Source: Hoplostethus atlanticus | Taxonomy: Eukaryota > Chordata > Actinopteri > Trachichthyiformes > Trachichthyidae | NCBI GenBank assembly: GCA_034670405.1 | Contig: JAXDDX010000018.1 | Coordinates: 682,501-746,500 of the forward strand | Length of the DNA: 64,000 nucleotides | Reading direction: 5' to 3' | Part shown: positions 1 through 36,401 of the stretch, piece after piece | Layout: each line of letters begins with the position of its first letter | Numbering within the stretch: the first letter of the stretch is position 1 | Translations under genes and position numbers: made by a program | The notes under the pieces: model-generated | What the model saw: only the letters and a program-made list of their open reading frames with translations | Told to the model about the DNA's origin: nothing | Databases searched by the model: none

Positions 1-317
1 AGACAGAGCAAACACGCTTCAAATCCAGGTGTAAATACACCCAAGACGCATTGAAGATCTGTCTGTCTGTCTCTCTAATCCGCATCCACACATAAACTTG
101 GATTCAACCAGGAAAAGCACACAAAATCCAGGAGAAGCCAGCTCAGATAGAACAATGTCTTGGCAAGTAATGTAATAACTGTTTTCCATGATTGTCATGG
201 ATATAGACAACACCTTTTATTAAGGGTTTGGCTATAGGTGTAAAGGTATGTTTCAGATTCTATACCTGCTGTTGAGCAAAAATCGGCTTTCTTTCAGCCC
301 TAGTATGGGGATCTCAC

Positions 318-22579
<22,262 letters not shown>

Positions 22580-23700
22580 AGCTGGCAAAACTTGTAACGT
22601 TAGCTAACAAGTTAGGCAGTTAATTGCAAGGTATTTTGTAAATTCAAGTGGCTGTTTAAGCAAACTCGAAGTAGCTTATCGTTGGAGGAAATCGGGCAAA
22701 CTGGCTGTCCAGTATGCTGAAACTGTTGCGGAACAACGGAGTACTTAACGTTAGATTAGCAAACACATCGCAGATAGAGCTGCCATAGACGCACCCAGCT
22801 GGCTAGCTCACGTCAATCTGACCGAGATATAATGTTATCCGCAGTTGTTTCACACAAAAAGGCAACTACAACAACAGCAAATTCAACTTAAAATGACAGC
22901 TTGTAACAAATTGTTCAACGTCACCGTTAGCCGGCCATCGAGCGCGTTATACCAACTGGCAGGATTTCGATGTAATGCACCTCCACTGTTGTTGAACACC
23001 TTGCTGCGTTCATTTTGACAAGACGCCGCGTCTTTACTGCTGCATGACAACCCCAACTAGGATACAATGCTGGCCAACGCGCAAAGATCTAAAATATCCG
23101 ACACCATAACATCCCCTGTTATGTTGATAAAGTGAAACAACAGTGACGCCTGAGCAGTGGTTGTTTTTATGCAAGAACGCAACGTCTGATGTGATGGCGC
23201 CCGGTCCATTCGCACAGCACCAGAACCGACTGTCAGTCTTTCATTATTAACCTTATGTACGTGTCTGCCCACGTTTCTACTAAGGGTTAAGTAAAAAAAA
23301 AAAATAAAAAATAAAAAATAGTGCCTTCGTTTATGTCGCGATTCGATGCGATTTCTGTTGTCAAACTTGTTAACAGGACTTAAATATTCCTCAGATTCGG
23401 GTAGAATGCACGCTAATTAGTATAGCGAGTCAGGTGCGTCGATCTAACGTTAACTAGCTAGCTAACGGCAGCTAAGCTAGCAAGCTAAAACAGTCTTTTC
23501 CAGATTTAACTTTCCTTCTTCATCCATTTTCTGTGTTGACAGTCGCGCCTAGCACTGCCAGCCTTCCGGGGAAAACACGGGCACGAATTCTCGCCAGTAA
23601 CCGTAGTGCTTGTCGGCTGTGGCCCTCGACTGTTCAAAATTATGCGATAACGTTACTTTCGAGCTGCAACATCCACGTTTTATGGACTTCTATTTATATT
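22580..23700 (-). promoter_or_regulatory. Presumed 5' UTR and promoter flank of mink1
   Basis: This is the sequence immediately upstream of the mink1 start codon on the minus strand. It has more CpG than the surrounding intron and spacer, for example around 22920-23040 and 23500-23640, and no clear TATA box. The 5' UTR start and any non-coding first exon cannot be placed from sequence. The assignment rests on position and composition only. Confidence 0.35.
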
Positions 23701-26700
23701 CCACGACTGTAAGACGGGGTGCAAAGACAAACTGCAGCTAAAAGCCCAACATATTATCTCGCCATGTTTTGGTGCCCTAGTCTTCCCAGCCGTGTAGTCT
23801 TACGGGGTTGTAATGACGTTTGGCTGCCCACAACACTCCTCAAGTGTTTTCTCTTCTTCGAGGTCTACGGTACTTCATCAGGGACAAATTACCTGAAAAC
23901 CTACAGCGGGCCTCAGGCTAAGCAGTCTCTCTCTGCTCTGAGACCACAGCTGAGGTCATGTTTGATTAAACAGCACTGGCTGAACTCACTTGAGTACTCA
24001 CTGAACACTTCCTAAAAGTAATAGTATAATAAGCTATAATGGAAATCATATTTTGTGATATCTGTTGCTTTTGTATTGGTTGTAAAGGGTGTATAGCCTT
24101 CCTAAATAAAATTATACTGTACTGGAAACTCATATAATTGTACAAAAACAATTGTACAATGTTCTTTAACATTCCTATAGGGAGTTGTGTGTCTGTTCTA
24201 CTACTTAGTGAGTTTAAGGTTACCTTATCATAGGGACTCACTGTGTAGTGTTGTTGTGATGTTTGCAAAATACCTTAACAGTTATTATATGATTACTACA
24301 GCTCTTTTTCATAAGGGCAGACCTGAACTAAAACAGTTCAACAGTGAATAATGCATAATTCTCTTCCCAAGGTGGAAAATAGAGAATCAACAGGCCAATC
24401 TGGAATGTCATAAAAGAAACAAAAAACCTGGAGCTACGTTATGACAATAAACTGGATACTGCATTTGTGGATTCATTGAATGTTTGCAGTCTCCCATTCA
24501 TTCCCATCCAAAAATAACTTGAGTAAAAAACATGTTTTATAGATAGCTATCTGATGTCCCTATAGGACTGTTGTAGGAATATTATAGGGATAGTGATACC
24601 ATGGGATTTAAAAAAAAAACAAAAAAAAACATGACGCATGATAAGGTCAGCATTAACTCAGTTTTGCATACCACAGACACACTTTGATTTTCCTTAGGAA
24701 TATTATAGTGTTTTCTGGGGGCTGCCAATAGAATTTCTACTCCCATTTCCGGCTTTGAGACAGACGTGTTGCTGTACACAAATCTTGACAGTACAGATTT
24801 TAGGAACAACATAAATTACATTACAGAGGGGATTGTTTATGTAATCTCTATGTCTCTGTATGTCTACTACTTTAGGAATTTCTGCTAAAATGTATAAAAA
24901 GTGCATGTTCGAAATGTCCTCATATTTCAGTGCTGTGCTAGGAAATGTCCAATATGAAAAGCATTAACCTCTATGGGTTAAATTAAAAAGGCTAAGGGTA
25001 TCATTCTCATTATTCTACTTCCTTTGAAAGATGTCTGGTTGTTGTATGGGAAGTTTATCATCATTATGATATGAATACATATTTAGTTTGATAAAAACTT
25101 TTTTTAATAAAGCAAAAAAATAGATCTGATTTGAAATGCGGTAGAAAATAAGTTTCTTAGAACAAAAATACTAATGCACCTTAAAGTGCAAGTTCTTCAT
25201 AACTGTACTTCAATGTGTACTCATTAACTCTCCACCCCTGTGTTAGTAATCTCTACATCAGTAAGGTCTACAATAATAACCTAGAACTGATTTATGTACA
25301 CAAAGTTTCCTCTGCGTGTAACCCCCCTCCCCCAAACATGCCATGAATCTACTCTCCACTAAAAAAAAATGTCAAAGTATTTTCACATGGTGACTCTTTA
25401 GGGCATGACGAGTTAGAAACAAGTTTTTATTAGTAATATATTAATAAAGATGTATTGGTAATAGTGGCTATTGGTCCAATAAAAAAAAATGTAGCATAGT
25501 AAACAGTAAAAGTCAATTCTCCACAGTATATCAGACATTTTTGTTGAATCTTTAAAGAAAGAATATCACTGAAAGCAACCATTTTGTGCTGCATAAAAGG
25601 TGCTAACATATCCTCAGCTTCTGAAACCAGCAATGCACCATTTCAAAATAGATGTTTTTACTGTTTTTTCTGTATGAAAGGTGCTCCAGTGTAGAATGAT
25701 GCAAACAGTATAACACATTCCATTCACAAACTCCACACACCACTTGTTGTCTGCTCCGTCCTCTAAAACACTCAAAAACTGTTGAGACATAATCATTGTG
25801 CTTTACAGAGTCACTGATAGAATCTGGCGAGGTTAAGCATGTAAAAATGTAAAAAATGCCCTTTACAACGGTCAGATGTTGAATAAACTGGCATAGAATC
25901 TCAAGCTACTGTACTAGGCAAGAGCCATAGAGCTGTAGCCGGCTGAATGAAGAACTCTTGAAGATGTTTTATTCCTCAACCTTTCATTAGCAGTCAGACT
26001 CCTTTTATGTCATTCATGTTTACAGCTAAGGGAATTTCCATAGCACATTTTTTGTTGCCATAAGTGCATTTCTCTTCCTTTAGGAGCATCCATGATCTCT
26101 CAAATGATTTCACAGTTCTAAGATTGCTGATATTTCCAAATAAATCAGAAGCAGGCTTCAAGCCACTTAGCCACATACTCCAACACCTTTCTTTGTATTT
26201 ACCACCAGAGCAAGATATTATGTTAGAAGATTTTTCCAGTTAGCTCAATAGTGGCCGCTTATTTCCTAATGGGTTGGTGAATAGAATGAACAGGATTGGA
26301 GAAAATGCATCACATGATTTTATATCATATAAATATAGAATTCATTGCAGCCTCAATATGACTGATCCAAACAGTCTATGGAAATTGCACCATTAGTGGA
26401 AGCCATAACCACTTGGTACTGCAGTGTTAAGGCTAAAAACAATAAAGACGATGCTTTAGCTAGGGGAACTAATTGAGAAGCTTTATGCAATGCTCCTAAA
26501 CAAATCATAGTGCAAGCAAATTAATATAAGGTAGAAAGACATTTTATGGCAACTGGACATAGGATTATAGAGCTCAAATGGAAACCGCTGAAAACTGGCC
26601 AAACAATCCATGTCTTTGCTTTACACAGCTTTCTCTAAACCAAGTGGAATAGTGCAATGCTCTGGACCACTGGCAACTTGGTTAAATAATAATTTACTTG

Positions 26701-27790
26701 GTTGCCATGGTAACATAAAAAAAATGCACCAATTACATTAACCTAGCACTACTTAATTATCTTTTCATCCTCCTTCTTTCATCTCATGGTTTTTCACCTG
26801 GTCATTTACCCAAAACCATTAAAATGTTTTTCCTTCCACAGAAATTGTCAGTCATCTTAGTATTATCTTCTATCTTCCGATACACAATCCTGACTTAGTA
26901 AGCTATCCCTCTCATCAATCGCCTCCTTTTTCTGCCCTATCCAGTCTTTATTTCAGCTACAATCTAGTCATCTCTTTATATCTGTCACCATAACAACCAC
27001 AAATGTTCTGACAGATTTGCTGGCACTGCAGTGAGAGGTGAAGCCTGAGAGAAAAAGAGACAGGGAGAGAGAGAGTCACACAGACACACACAGTGAGAGA
27101 GACAGAGAGAGACAAACACAGAGAGAGAGAGGCTGAGAGAGAGAGAAAAAGAGAAAGAGAGAGACAGACACTGAGAGAGAGCAACAGAGAGAGAGTCACA
27201 TAGACACACAGAGAGTGAGAGAGACAGTCAGACAGAGAGAGCGAGAGAGAGAGAGACCCACCCACGCACCCAAAAAGCCTTGCTACAATAAATGTACACT
27301 ATGTTCCCTGATCATCTGAGATGCTTGACTTCTAATAATGCTTTCTTCTAATACAACCTTCCAGTCCTCCCCCTGGCTCATACATTCATTAATTTGTGTG
27401 TTGCATCAGACCTATAGTTCAGGTTGCACTGTAAAAGTTATGAATCCGATGCTGCCATCATCAACAAATTGGCTAATACAGGTAATCTAGTGGTATAACA
27501 AATTATCTGATGTCATACAAAATACATTTGAGTGATTATATTCAGAGTAGCCCATCTTGAGTCTAATAAAAAATATAAAAACATACATGATTAAAAAAAT
27601 AAATTGTGTTAAGGTGTAGGCTAGGTTATACATCTTCCTCGCAATATAACTGACAATGCAGTAACTAGTTTAGTCTATTGGGATGAAGATTTGGGGCGAT
27701 AAAAATGAATGGAGGAGCATCTGGTGAAGTAGCCCTTCAGTTGGTAGGTGCCAATCTGCAGTTTGGGCCTCTATGGCTGACCTTGCACCG
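23701..27790. other. Spacer between mink1 and pld2
   Basis: AT-rich sequence without a recognised gene. A purine-rich repeat occupies 27046-27257. AATAAA on the minus strand occurs at 26947-26952, a possible but unproven poly(A) signal for pld2. Scattered short open frames are not supported. Confidence 0.5.
27046..27257. repeat. GA-rich simple repeat
   Basis: About 210 bp of GAGAGA with CACA interruptions. Possibly within the pld2 3' UTR if the signal at 26947 is used. Confidence 0.9.
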
Positions 27791-30700
27791 TTAAGTCCAC
27801 AGCTCTACAGGGGCCATGCCCTCTTTGCTGCCCAGTGGAGGCAGCAGGTTCTCCTCACACAGGAACCTAAGGGGGAAGTGGACCAGCAGCCCTCGGATGG
27901 CCTTCAGCTCCTCTTTTGCCTGCTCAGGGTCTGTGTCACAGAGACGCTCCTTGCTGCAATGCTCCTTCAGCTCTCGCATGTTGTGGACAGCGTTACAGGG
28001 GAGGCAGTTGAAGACCTGCGTCAGGATCACAGCGTGGAGCAAAGGAGAGCAAAGGTTACACATTCACTGGTTAAGAAAAGAAAGATCTAGGAGGTATAAT
28101 ATGAAATAATACAAATAATATACAATTTTCATTTGATTAATACCTTGTCATAAATTGAGGCATTTAATTTAGCAGGTGCATTCCAGGCCAAGAAGAAGAA
28201 TTCATCACTGATTGGATCATCGATATTGATACTGGGGTCTGAAGCAGCTCCTACAAGAACCCTGGTAGGGAAATACACATAGGCCAGAGGTTTAAATATT
28301 TCAGACAACAGTGCATTCAAACAATAGCCAGGCTTACTGTTAATAAGCTATTTTTGTACCAATTTTTCACATTATATGGTTTAGAAATTCACAATTCTCA
28401 AGTAGAGAAGGAGAAGGAGAAGGATAACTATGCTTGCCTAAAATTGTCATCTGAGATGGTTCCACTGTAAACCAGAAAATTCATAGTCATGCTTGAAAGT
28501 TCGTGAACACAACAGAAAGGGGTCATTATTTCATACATTGTATAGGAATAACCTTATTAAAACTTATAAAACCTTAAAATCTTACTGAAGATATCCCAAT
28601 TAAAGAACATGCAGAGATCTCAGATATCCCTGTGTGCAAAAATATATGAACTCCTTCCATCAATAACTTGGCACCTCCTTTAGCAGTGACGACTTGGAGT
28701 AAAGGTAAAATTGGTAAATATAGATCCTTTATTTCAGTCCAGTTCAGCTCATTTTGATTAAATAAGGATTACATGGTGAAAATTCAAACTTTCAAGCATG
28801 ACTGTGCATGGTATCTGGCTAGCTACCCGTTGGCGTTCTGTAGTTGAGTTTTAGTTAGGAGTTCAATATGTTTGTTTATGTGCATATTTGGTCAAGTATG
28901 CTCACAAAACGTTGTAGAGAATCACCTAATCGCTAACCCGCTTCTCCATTAATTGTGTAGCTGTGATACACTTGTACTCAGCTGTACTAGCCTTGATTAG
29001 CCTCTATTTTATCTTGACATATAGGTGGGTGTTGTGCTCCCTTTATAAACTGAATCACCTCTGCAGAAGTAGTAACCCCTCCATGATCGCACATACTGCA
29101 GTTTACAGTCACAATGCCCTCCCAGTAGCTGCTTATTGTCCTGACCTGAAGCACTCTTTGCGCAGAGCAAGTGTGAGGGGTCCTGCCTGGTACTCCTCTC
29201 CTCCCATGGTGGACGGGACCCTCTCTTCATCCTCCACAATTACTGCCAACTCACTGTCTCTGGTGCCCAGCATACTGCGGTCATTGATGTTAGCCGAGCC
29301 TACAACACAAAGTAGAGTGTACATCCGTTCACAGTCTGTCCTGTGCAGTCATCATTCTTTTCAAACCACTATTCACAACATTACGCAACAAATGAAATAC
29401 CAAAAACAGGAAATATTTTCGAAGATGGGTGCTGCTTCTCAAGCTTGCACCATTCCTCCAGAGTCAACAATCTATTTATAGCTCAGCTCTTTATTTGAAA
29501 TGAAACAGTACTAGGTACGTACAATGGGAATCTGATAACTTGCCCTCAGCCACAAGCATGTCAACTACAATGTGCAAACCGCCTACTGAGTTAGTTATTC
29601 AGAGTTATGGATTAAGTCTCCACCAATGGTCAGCTGTGAATCCATAAGCTAGTACAGCTTCTAAATATTAGGTTTCTTGGAAATGCTGTCAACCCCCTTC
29701 CTGTAATTAAAAGCATTTTGTACCACATTGCGCTTACCGTCCGCTGTCCCCTGGGCTTTGGACCACCCAAACAAAGGAGCTTGCAAAATGTCATCCTCTA
29801 AATCGCTCTTTAAAATATTTTTTTACAGTGATGCTTCTGTGTAGTTTGTGTTTGCCCATATAGTTTTACTTTTTACTTTAGTTGTATTTGCCAGTTTTGA
29901 AAATTGCTATGAAACTAAATTTAAGTCCATAATAATCATCATCATCATCATATTCAGACTTATTTTCAATTTTTGCACAGAAATCCCCCTCCTCCTGTCT
30001 TTGTTCCCTCATGTAGCTCTCTGTTAAGGCCCAAACACACTGGACACAACTTTTGACATGCATCATTGGACGCACCTCGTTTGATGTTTCTATGGTGCAC
30101 TGCAGGTGGGAGATTTGAAGCATCAACACCAAGGCACTGGCATTTGCACTCCGCCACCACAATGTGTGATGATTACTGTGACATAAATTGTACAACCTGG
30201 TATAGTCTGCTCACAGTCTAGCCGAGCTGCCAATGGGTGATAATTAATCAAATCCAAAAACGTGCTGTAATATAACTGCAAATTAGGATACAGGATACAT
30301 AGATTATGTATCAAAAATATGCAACATAACACGGACATAGCCATCTAGATAATTACTAAGTCGAACATATCACTTTATCCTTTTTCCTTTTGCACTGTGG
30401 CTCGAGATACCATGAAAAACATCCAGGCTGGTCCTCTGTTGACACTCCCAAAATCAAACCAAATTCGGAGTAAATGGGTCAAGGCAGTCTTGAGTGCACG
30501 CTTGGCCATTGAAAACAATGAATGTGAACGTCTCACGCTTCCAGTGCGTTTCTGGCTTTACAGTGTCTAGTAGATGTTTCTCTTTACTCACCAGACACTA
30601 TCATTACTTCTGAAAAACATTTAGACCTCAACAGAAGCCAGCCCACCTGCCAAGTGTGGCTTAAGTAGTGTTATAATGCTGATTCTTGTGGAGGGAGATT

Positions 30701-32556
30701 AGTAATTAGCTACTTTGTCATTGAGCTCAATGATGACTCAACGTCACTGAGATGGTCTTTGAATGAGCCTGAGCCAACGGTGACTCACCGATGATGTAGC
30801 AGCGATCATCAGCAATGAGGGTCTTGCTGTGAACGTAGATGAGCTCTGTGACAAGAGACTGGGAGAGCTGGGAATGTGTTCTCAGGCCACACAGGGTGAT
30901 GTACTCAGTCCACTGTTCCTTCACTGGGGGAGACGAGAAACACATTATTCACTGGAGAAATATCCCACAGCTAGAAACAGCAATGTTTAGTACGAAAATC
31001 ATACATGGCATATGGAAACTCAAAATGGAGAACTACTTTAAGAACTACTTAAGGATGAAAATGGAGACTAGTTGGACAGATACCTAGTACCAGTAGCTTC
31101 AGTTAAAAGGAGCAACACAAGAAGAAAGAAAGAGACACAAGTTAGAGATTAAACAGGCGGCACTTTGAGATGTCCGGTGGATTTTTGAGTTGAATAGGAC
31201 AGCAGACAGGCAACTGAAAACCCACCTTCACTCAGTCTTGACAGGATGGAGTACTCTCCTCGGCACATAGTCCTAAGAAATTGAAACCCCATTATGCTAC
31301 ACGATATATGACAACAATATTAACACAAAGAGTGAGACCATTATGATCCTGACAAATTGATATATTTGATAGCCCACTAATTTATAGCTACAAAACGGAA
31401 AGCAGTAGGCTTCTTTCCACTTGTGCTTGTGGTCGATAGAAACCTCCACTTCAGGATATTCAAACTATAATAGGCCCATCACAGAGCTAGATAATATTGT
31501 TCATGATCTTATTCACTTTTAGAAAAAGAGACGAGAAGAGGAATCTGTATCTATAGAAGCAACGGTAGGCTCCTACAACTCAGATGCAATGACTATAAAT
31601 CCACTTCATGTTTCTTGTAATGCATGATAATGAAAGGAAAGGACAAAAACTAACTAAATGTGGCCAAATTTCAACTCAAAATACATTTGAGTAGTAGTGT
31701 TGTGTTGTTTACAAGTCCTTTTAAATGGTGTAGAGTCTATAAAGTCTATAAAATGTCTTGGACAGGCAAACCATTTCAATGCGAAATAAAGTCAAGTCAA
31801 ATAGAGCTGTACATGATTGGAAACAAGTCTTTGAGCCAGATTAAAGTTCAGATTAAAGAGCCAGATTAAAGCCAGTGGAACTTATTTTGCCCTTGGTTGC
31901 AGTAAATGATAGTGTATGTCTGTGGGTTGAGTGAAGAGGACAATGGAAGGAAAATGCTCTGACCTGTAAGTGAAGTGCAGTATAGCCTGCATGGCATTTC
32001 CACCTCCTTCATTGATGTTTCCCTCAAACCCAGGAAGCAGAGGCACCACCACAAACACTCTGTACTTCTTCTGCTCGCTGAAATAAGTCAGAAGAGTCAG
32101 CATGCATTTGTACAAGTGTACTACTTACGCATTCATGCAAGTGGACAACTCCATTCATTTAAAGTTTTGTTGCACTGACAAAATATAAATTTAATTGTGT
32201 AGCACAGCTGACTAATATCTGACAATAATCCAATGATGTGTTCCACTTATTGCATGGCATGAAATGTGCATCGCTGGTGATCCTTTCAGTAACTTATGTC
32301 AAAGTTGAAATTCACACATCTCAGTTTGTTGGACATGTTTTCAATTTACATAGATCTCCACCTCAAGTGCACATTTTACAAGCAGCTGCACCGAGACGGG
32401 GCATGTGCTCAAAACAATGAATTAAACACGACTAAAGTCTGAACATGGCCTGTCATTACACCAACCACACCTGTGCGCACGCAGGATTCGCTTCACAATT
32501 GCATCACCAATCCCATTGTGAACACTCCCATCCCCACAGCTGATGAAGAACTGGTT
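27791..32556 (-). CDS. pld2: pld2 exons 17-23: second catalytic half with HKD2 and C-terminus
   Basis: Exons: 32471-32556, 31964-32077, 31226-31272, 30789-30923, 29146-29299, 28144-28261, 27791-28015. Exon 17 begins NQFFISC. Exon 18 has [11 protein letters not shown]. Exon 20 carries HKD2, HSKTLIAD, continued by [14 protein letters not shown] across the exon 20/21 junction. Exon 21 contains [10 protein letters not shown]. The last exon codes 74 residues and stop. The C-terminal tail, needed for activity in PLD enzymes, is intact. Confidence 0.95.
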
Positions 32557-35500
32557 CTGAGGGCAGAGAAAAAACAGATGGTGGCTGGTCACTATGGAGG
32601 TGTGGGCTAGGAGGGGTAGGCCGTGAACCTGTGACAAGGAAGGGACCAAGCTGCAATAGCATCCAGACCTCAATGCTATGTAGGGATCCAGTGTAAAAGA
32701 CATTGGTAAATTAATAAATAAGAATTAATTGCCAAACGTAATTGTAAGGTGTCCTATGTTCACTGTAGATCTGCTGCAAAATATCTAACAAAAATGAAGC
32801 ATTGTTGTATCTTTCAATGAACAATGTATTGTTCTATCTATATACACAGGTATAAGGTAAGGTACTAGGCACTGAGGTTACAGTCAGATTTCTTTGCCAT
32901 AGCTGTCCCCATATCAGTGCCTTTATTCAGCAGCATTTGGGAGTCTTGACAGGATTATTCCAGGTTGATGTTGAGGTGTGGTAACAAATCTATATGCACA
33001 GACAGATTACATATTAATACTAAATATGGTCATTCTACTATGAGCTATTTATTTGTATATAAATAACTTTTTGTGTTACCTCAATGTAGATGTAGTGCTC
33101 ACTGTTCTCGATGGTGTGGATGTAGGCGTTGAGGATTGAGTTCTCACAGGTTCCAGTTGACCAGTGATCTGCAGAGCGTAACACCTGACAGAATGACCAG
33201 AAAAACAGGAGTGGATATTTGTGGGTTTGCAGATGCAGCGACAACAATGTATATGAACGCCCTTCAGCATATTGTTCAAGTATCTGTACTTTATTCAAGT
33301 ATTTCCATCTTTGGATAGTTTGTACTTTTATTTCACCACATTTAAAAGAAAACATCCTAGATTTGTACTGTTTTTTAATATACTAATTTCTGCCATCATC
33401 ACTGAAGGACATTTGTTTTTGTTCTATGTGTAATCGGTTCATCAAACATAATGTCTCCTTTAACAGACCGTATCAACTTGATTTGACAATAGCATAAACT
33501 TGAACATCTGGGTGGTGGAAATCTGCAGATCATAGGAACATGTTAAAAGGAAGGAAAGTCGTAAGTGTGCCCCTAGTGGCTGCATTTCTACACTTCTGAA
33601 AACTTTCACTCTGGTCATAGTGTGAAACAACCACTACCACCCCCCACTCAGCTGGCCCAGTGAATTCATGACTTTCCATTGGCACCAAAGGTTGTGAGAC
33701 TAAATCCAGGCTGGTGCTGAAGAACCATGACACAATCTCTTTTTGGGCAAATATGTGACTTCTGATATTTCAAGGTGTTGATTATGGCACATACAATGTG
33801 ACTTGTCCAGAAGGACTTGGACCCCTAGAGTGGCGGCTTGTAACTATATTTCTTCTTTTTATATTCTTCGACCATCTTTCACATTCCTCTCTGTTCTTTC
33901 TCCTAACTCTTCTTCATTCATAACTGCTTGCAGTTACTAGTTGACCTATCGATAGTGCTACATTCCTAAAACTAAACCTAACAAAACACTGCTCCAAAAA
34001 GGAACATACTTGTCCTATTCAACAAAGTGTAAAACAAAACTGTCTAATCCTGAAAAGGAGGGAGACCTGTGCACTCTCTAATACAAAACACCAACCACTG
34101 AGGCACTGGCCAGGGAGCTCCGAAACCTGATAGGAAAGCTACTGCACAATGGGGAGCAAGCGTTCGGGTTACAGGCCAACGCCCACAATAGAAGAGTCAC
34201 TTGAGCTGCCTAATGTCCTAATATCACCATATATATTAAAAATTAACCTGGTCAGGAATTAAGCTAATTAATACATCAATGAGCAAATATGTCTTTGCCA
34301 ACATACTTGTCTTCACATAACCGTGGATGGTGTTAATATGTAGTCTGTGTCTTAACACATTAAACAGTTAGAGTAGTTTCAAGAAAATCATTTTCTTCTT
34401 CACTAATATGAAAATGTATGCAGCAAGGTGCTCAAACATCTAACCAGCTAACCAGATCATCTACTGTATAAGGAGAACCTGTGGTGTAAGTATGAAGTTT
34501 CTATCATGTAAGAATGTGTCTTCTCACAGACAGACAGACAGACAGACAGACACCACCACGACAACATTATGTCCCACATACCATGTAGGCGGGATATAAA
34601 AGCAAATCCATGTAGGAAAAGCTTTTTTTTACCTAAGACTATCTGAACACTTATTAAGCACTAAAACATTATTATAAACATTTCTAGATTTGAAATTCAG
34701 TGAGAATAACCAAGCAAACCAAAGGTGAGCATGTGTGTGGTCAACAGAGCTGGACGATAAGAAAGGCAAACTTGTTTGAACAGTACTGATAAGCTTTTTA
34801 TGTAGCTAAACTCTGTCAGTCTGTGTACAGCATGGCACTGGAAGAACCACTCCTAGAATCTACACCTTCCCACCTCAGCAGAAACAACATTCTCTATTGT
34901 AACTGATGCAGAGCAGGAATCAAGGCTTGCAAAGACGACATGGAATTGGCTGATGTTATCATAAATTATGCCACTTAGTATGACCGCCAGTATTTGCTAT
35001 GAAAAACTATCTGCAGTTAGTCACCAATATAAGAGTAGGTATGTAATGTAACATCAATTCAGCCCAATTATGCTATGATATACTGACAAGACTCAACAGT
35101 CACAGCCATGTGTCACTGTAAGATGTGGAGTGATTTTCAGTCTTCTAAACAATATAACTATTATAACTTCATAACTTCTTTAGGGGACTGGAGGACCACC
35201 TAAGCACTTCTCTTGAAGGCGCTTTGCGTTTCATTGATAAATCAATTGTGATATCTTGGTATAATTACTATAAACCAATGAGACCATGGTCGAGATGATT
35301 AGTAGCCTCTACCTCACACCAGTAGTACTGTTCGTGCTAGTGTTTCTCAGAATTAAGACCACATTTCCCATAAACCCTGTTGCTTCCTGCTGCAAAGGGG
35401 ATGTTGCTACTTGTCCCTCCTCCCCCTCCCTGTTCTCCTTTTCGCTTTACTGAAGAGGATAACCATGTTGGAAGTGATTTTTCCATGGCCTTGAACTCCA

Positions 35501-36350
35501 TTGCCATTGCGAGAAACGCAATCCAGCAGATTTCCCACATAACCCAGTGTTACACAATGTAAAATGCAGAGTAGAGGCCAGTAGTAGTAGTAGGCCAGTA
35601 GTATATTAATGACTCAAAATGAATGTGTTAATGATTTACTGATGTTAAAATGCCTTTAACCACCTTAACAATGTCTCTTTAATATCTGAAACGAGCAATC
35701 TGATTTCTTTGTAAAAATGCTGAATATGTGAAGTCTCATATATTCTCTATGACTGTTCCAATTTCTGTCCCCTGATCCTGCCTGAGGGGCCTCATTAAGC
35801 TGGCCTCTGGGAATTATGGCTGTGCGTCACAAACTGTGAGTGTTACAGAGAATTGGCGTTTGTTCTGCATGGTTTCTGCTCTGACTGTTGTTTTACTTAT
35901 TGACTGTGATTTTTGTACCTTTGCAGATTGTCCTCGAGAAACACATTCATGCTATTTTCATGCTATTTCCAAATGAAATACTCTAACTGTGATTTATTAA
36001 TATAGTGAGTGATGCTCGTTCGGGCAGGACACTCGTGCATAAAGATTGTTGTGCATCAATTGACTGTCAGCTGATGATGTCTGCACAAATAGGATTCACA
36101 TACAGATTGTTGACTATTATATAATTGACTATAATTGACCAAAAGTGTAAATGAGAGTATGAGTGTGTTTGTCTATGTGTGTTAGCCCTGTGATTCTTGC
36201 CTCAAGCCCAATGCATACTGGGATAAGATGTAGCCCCCATGACTCTGAATAGGAGTAAGCACCTTTTACAGTACATATATTTAGTGGTACATAGTCTAGT
36301 CTGATACAACATATTTAAAGAAGGAATAGTGTTTTCTTGTCTGTAGCGAG

Positions 36351-36401
<51 letters not shown>

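Noticed and set aside
26957-27265. Ser/Leu-rich 100-codon frames
   Set aside because: Pure translation of the GA simple repeat.
28963-29481. 172-codon plus-strand open frame
   Set aside because: Its centre is the antisense of pld2 exon 21 (29146-29299); the openness is a shadow of that exon.
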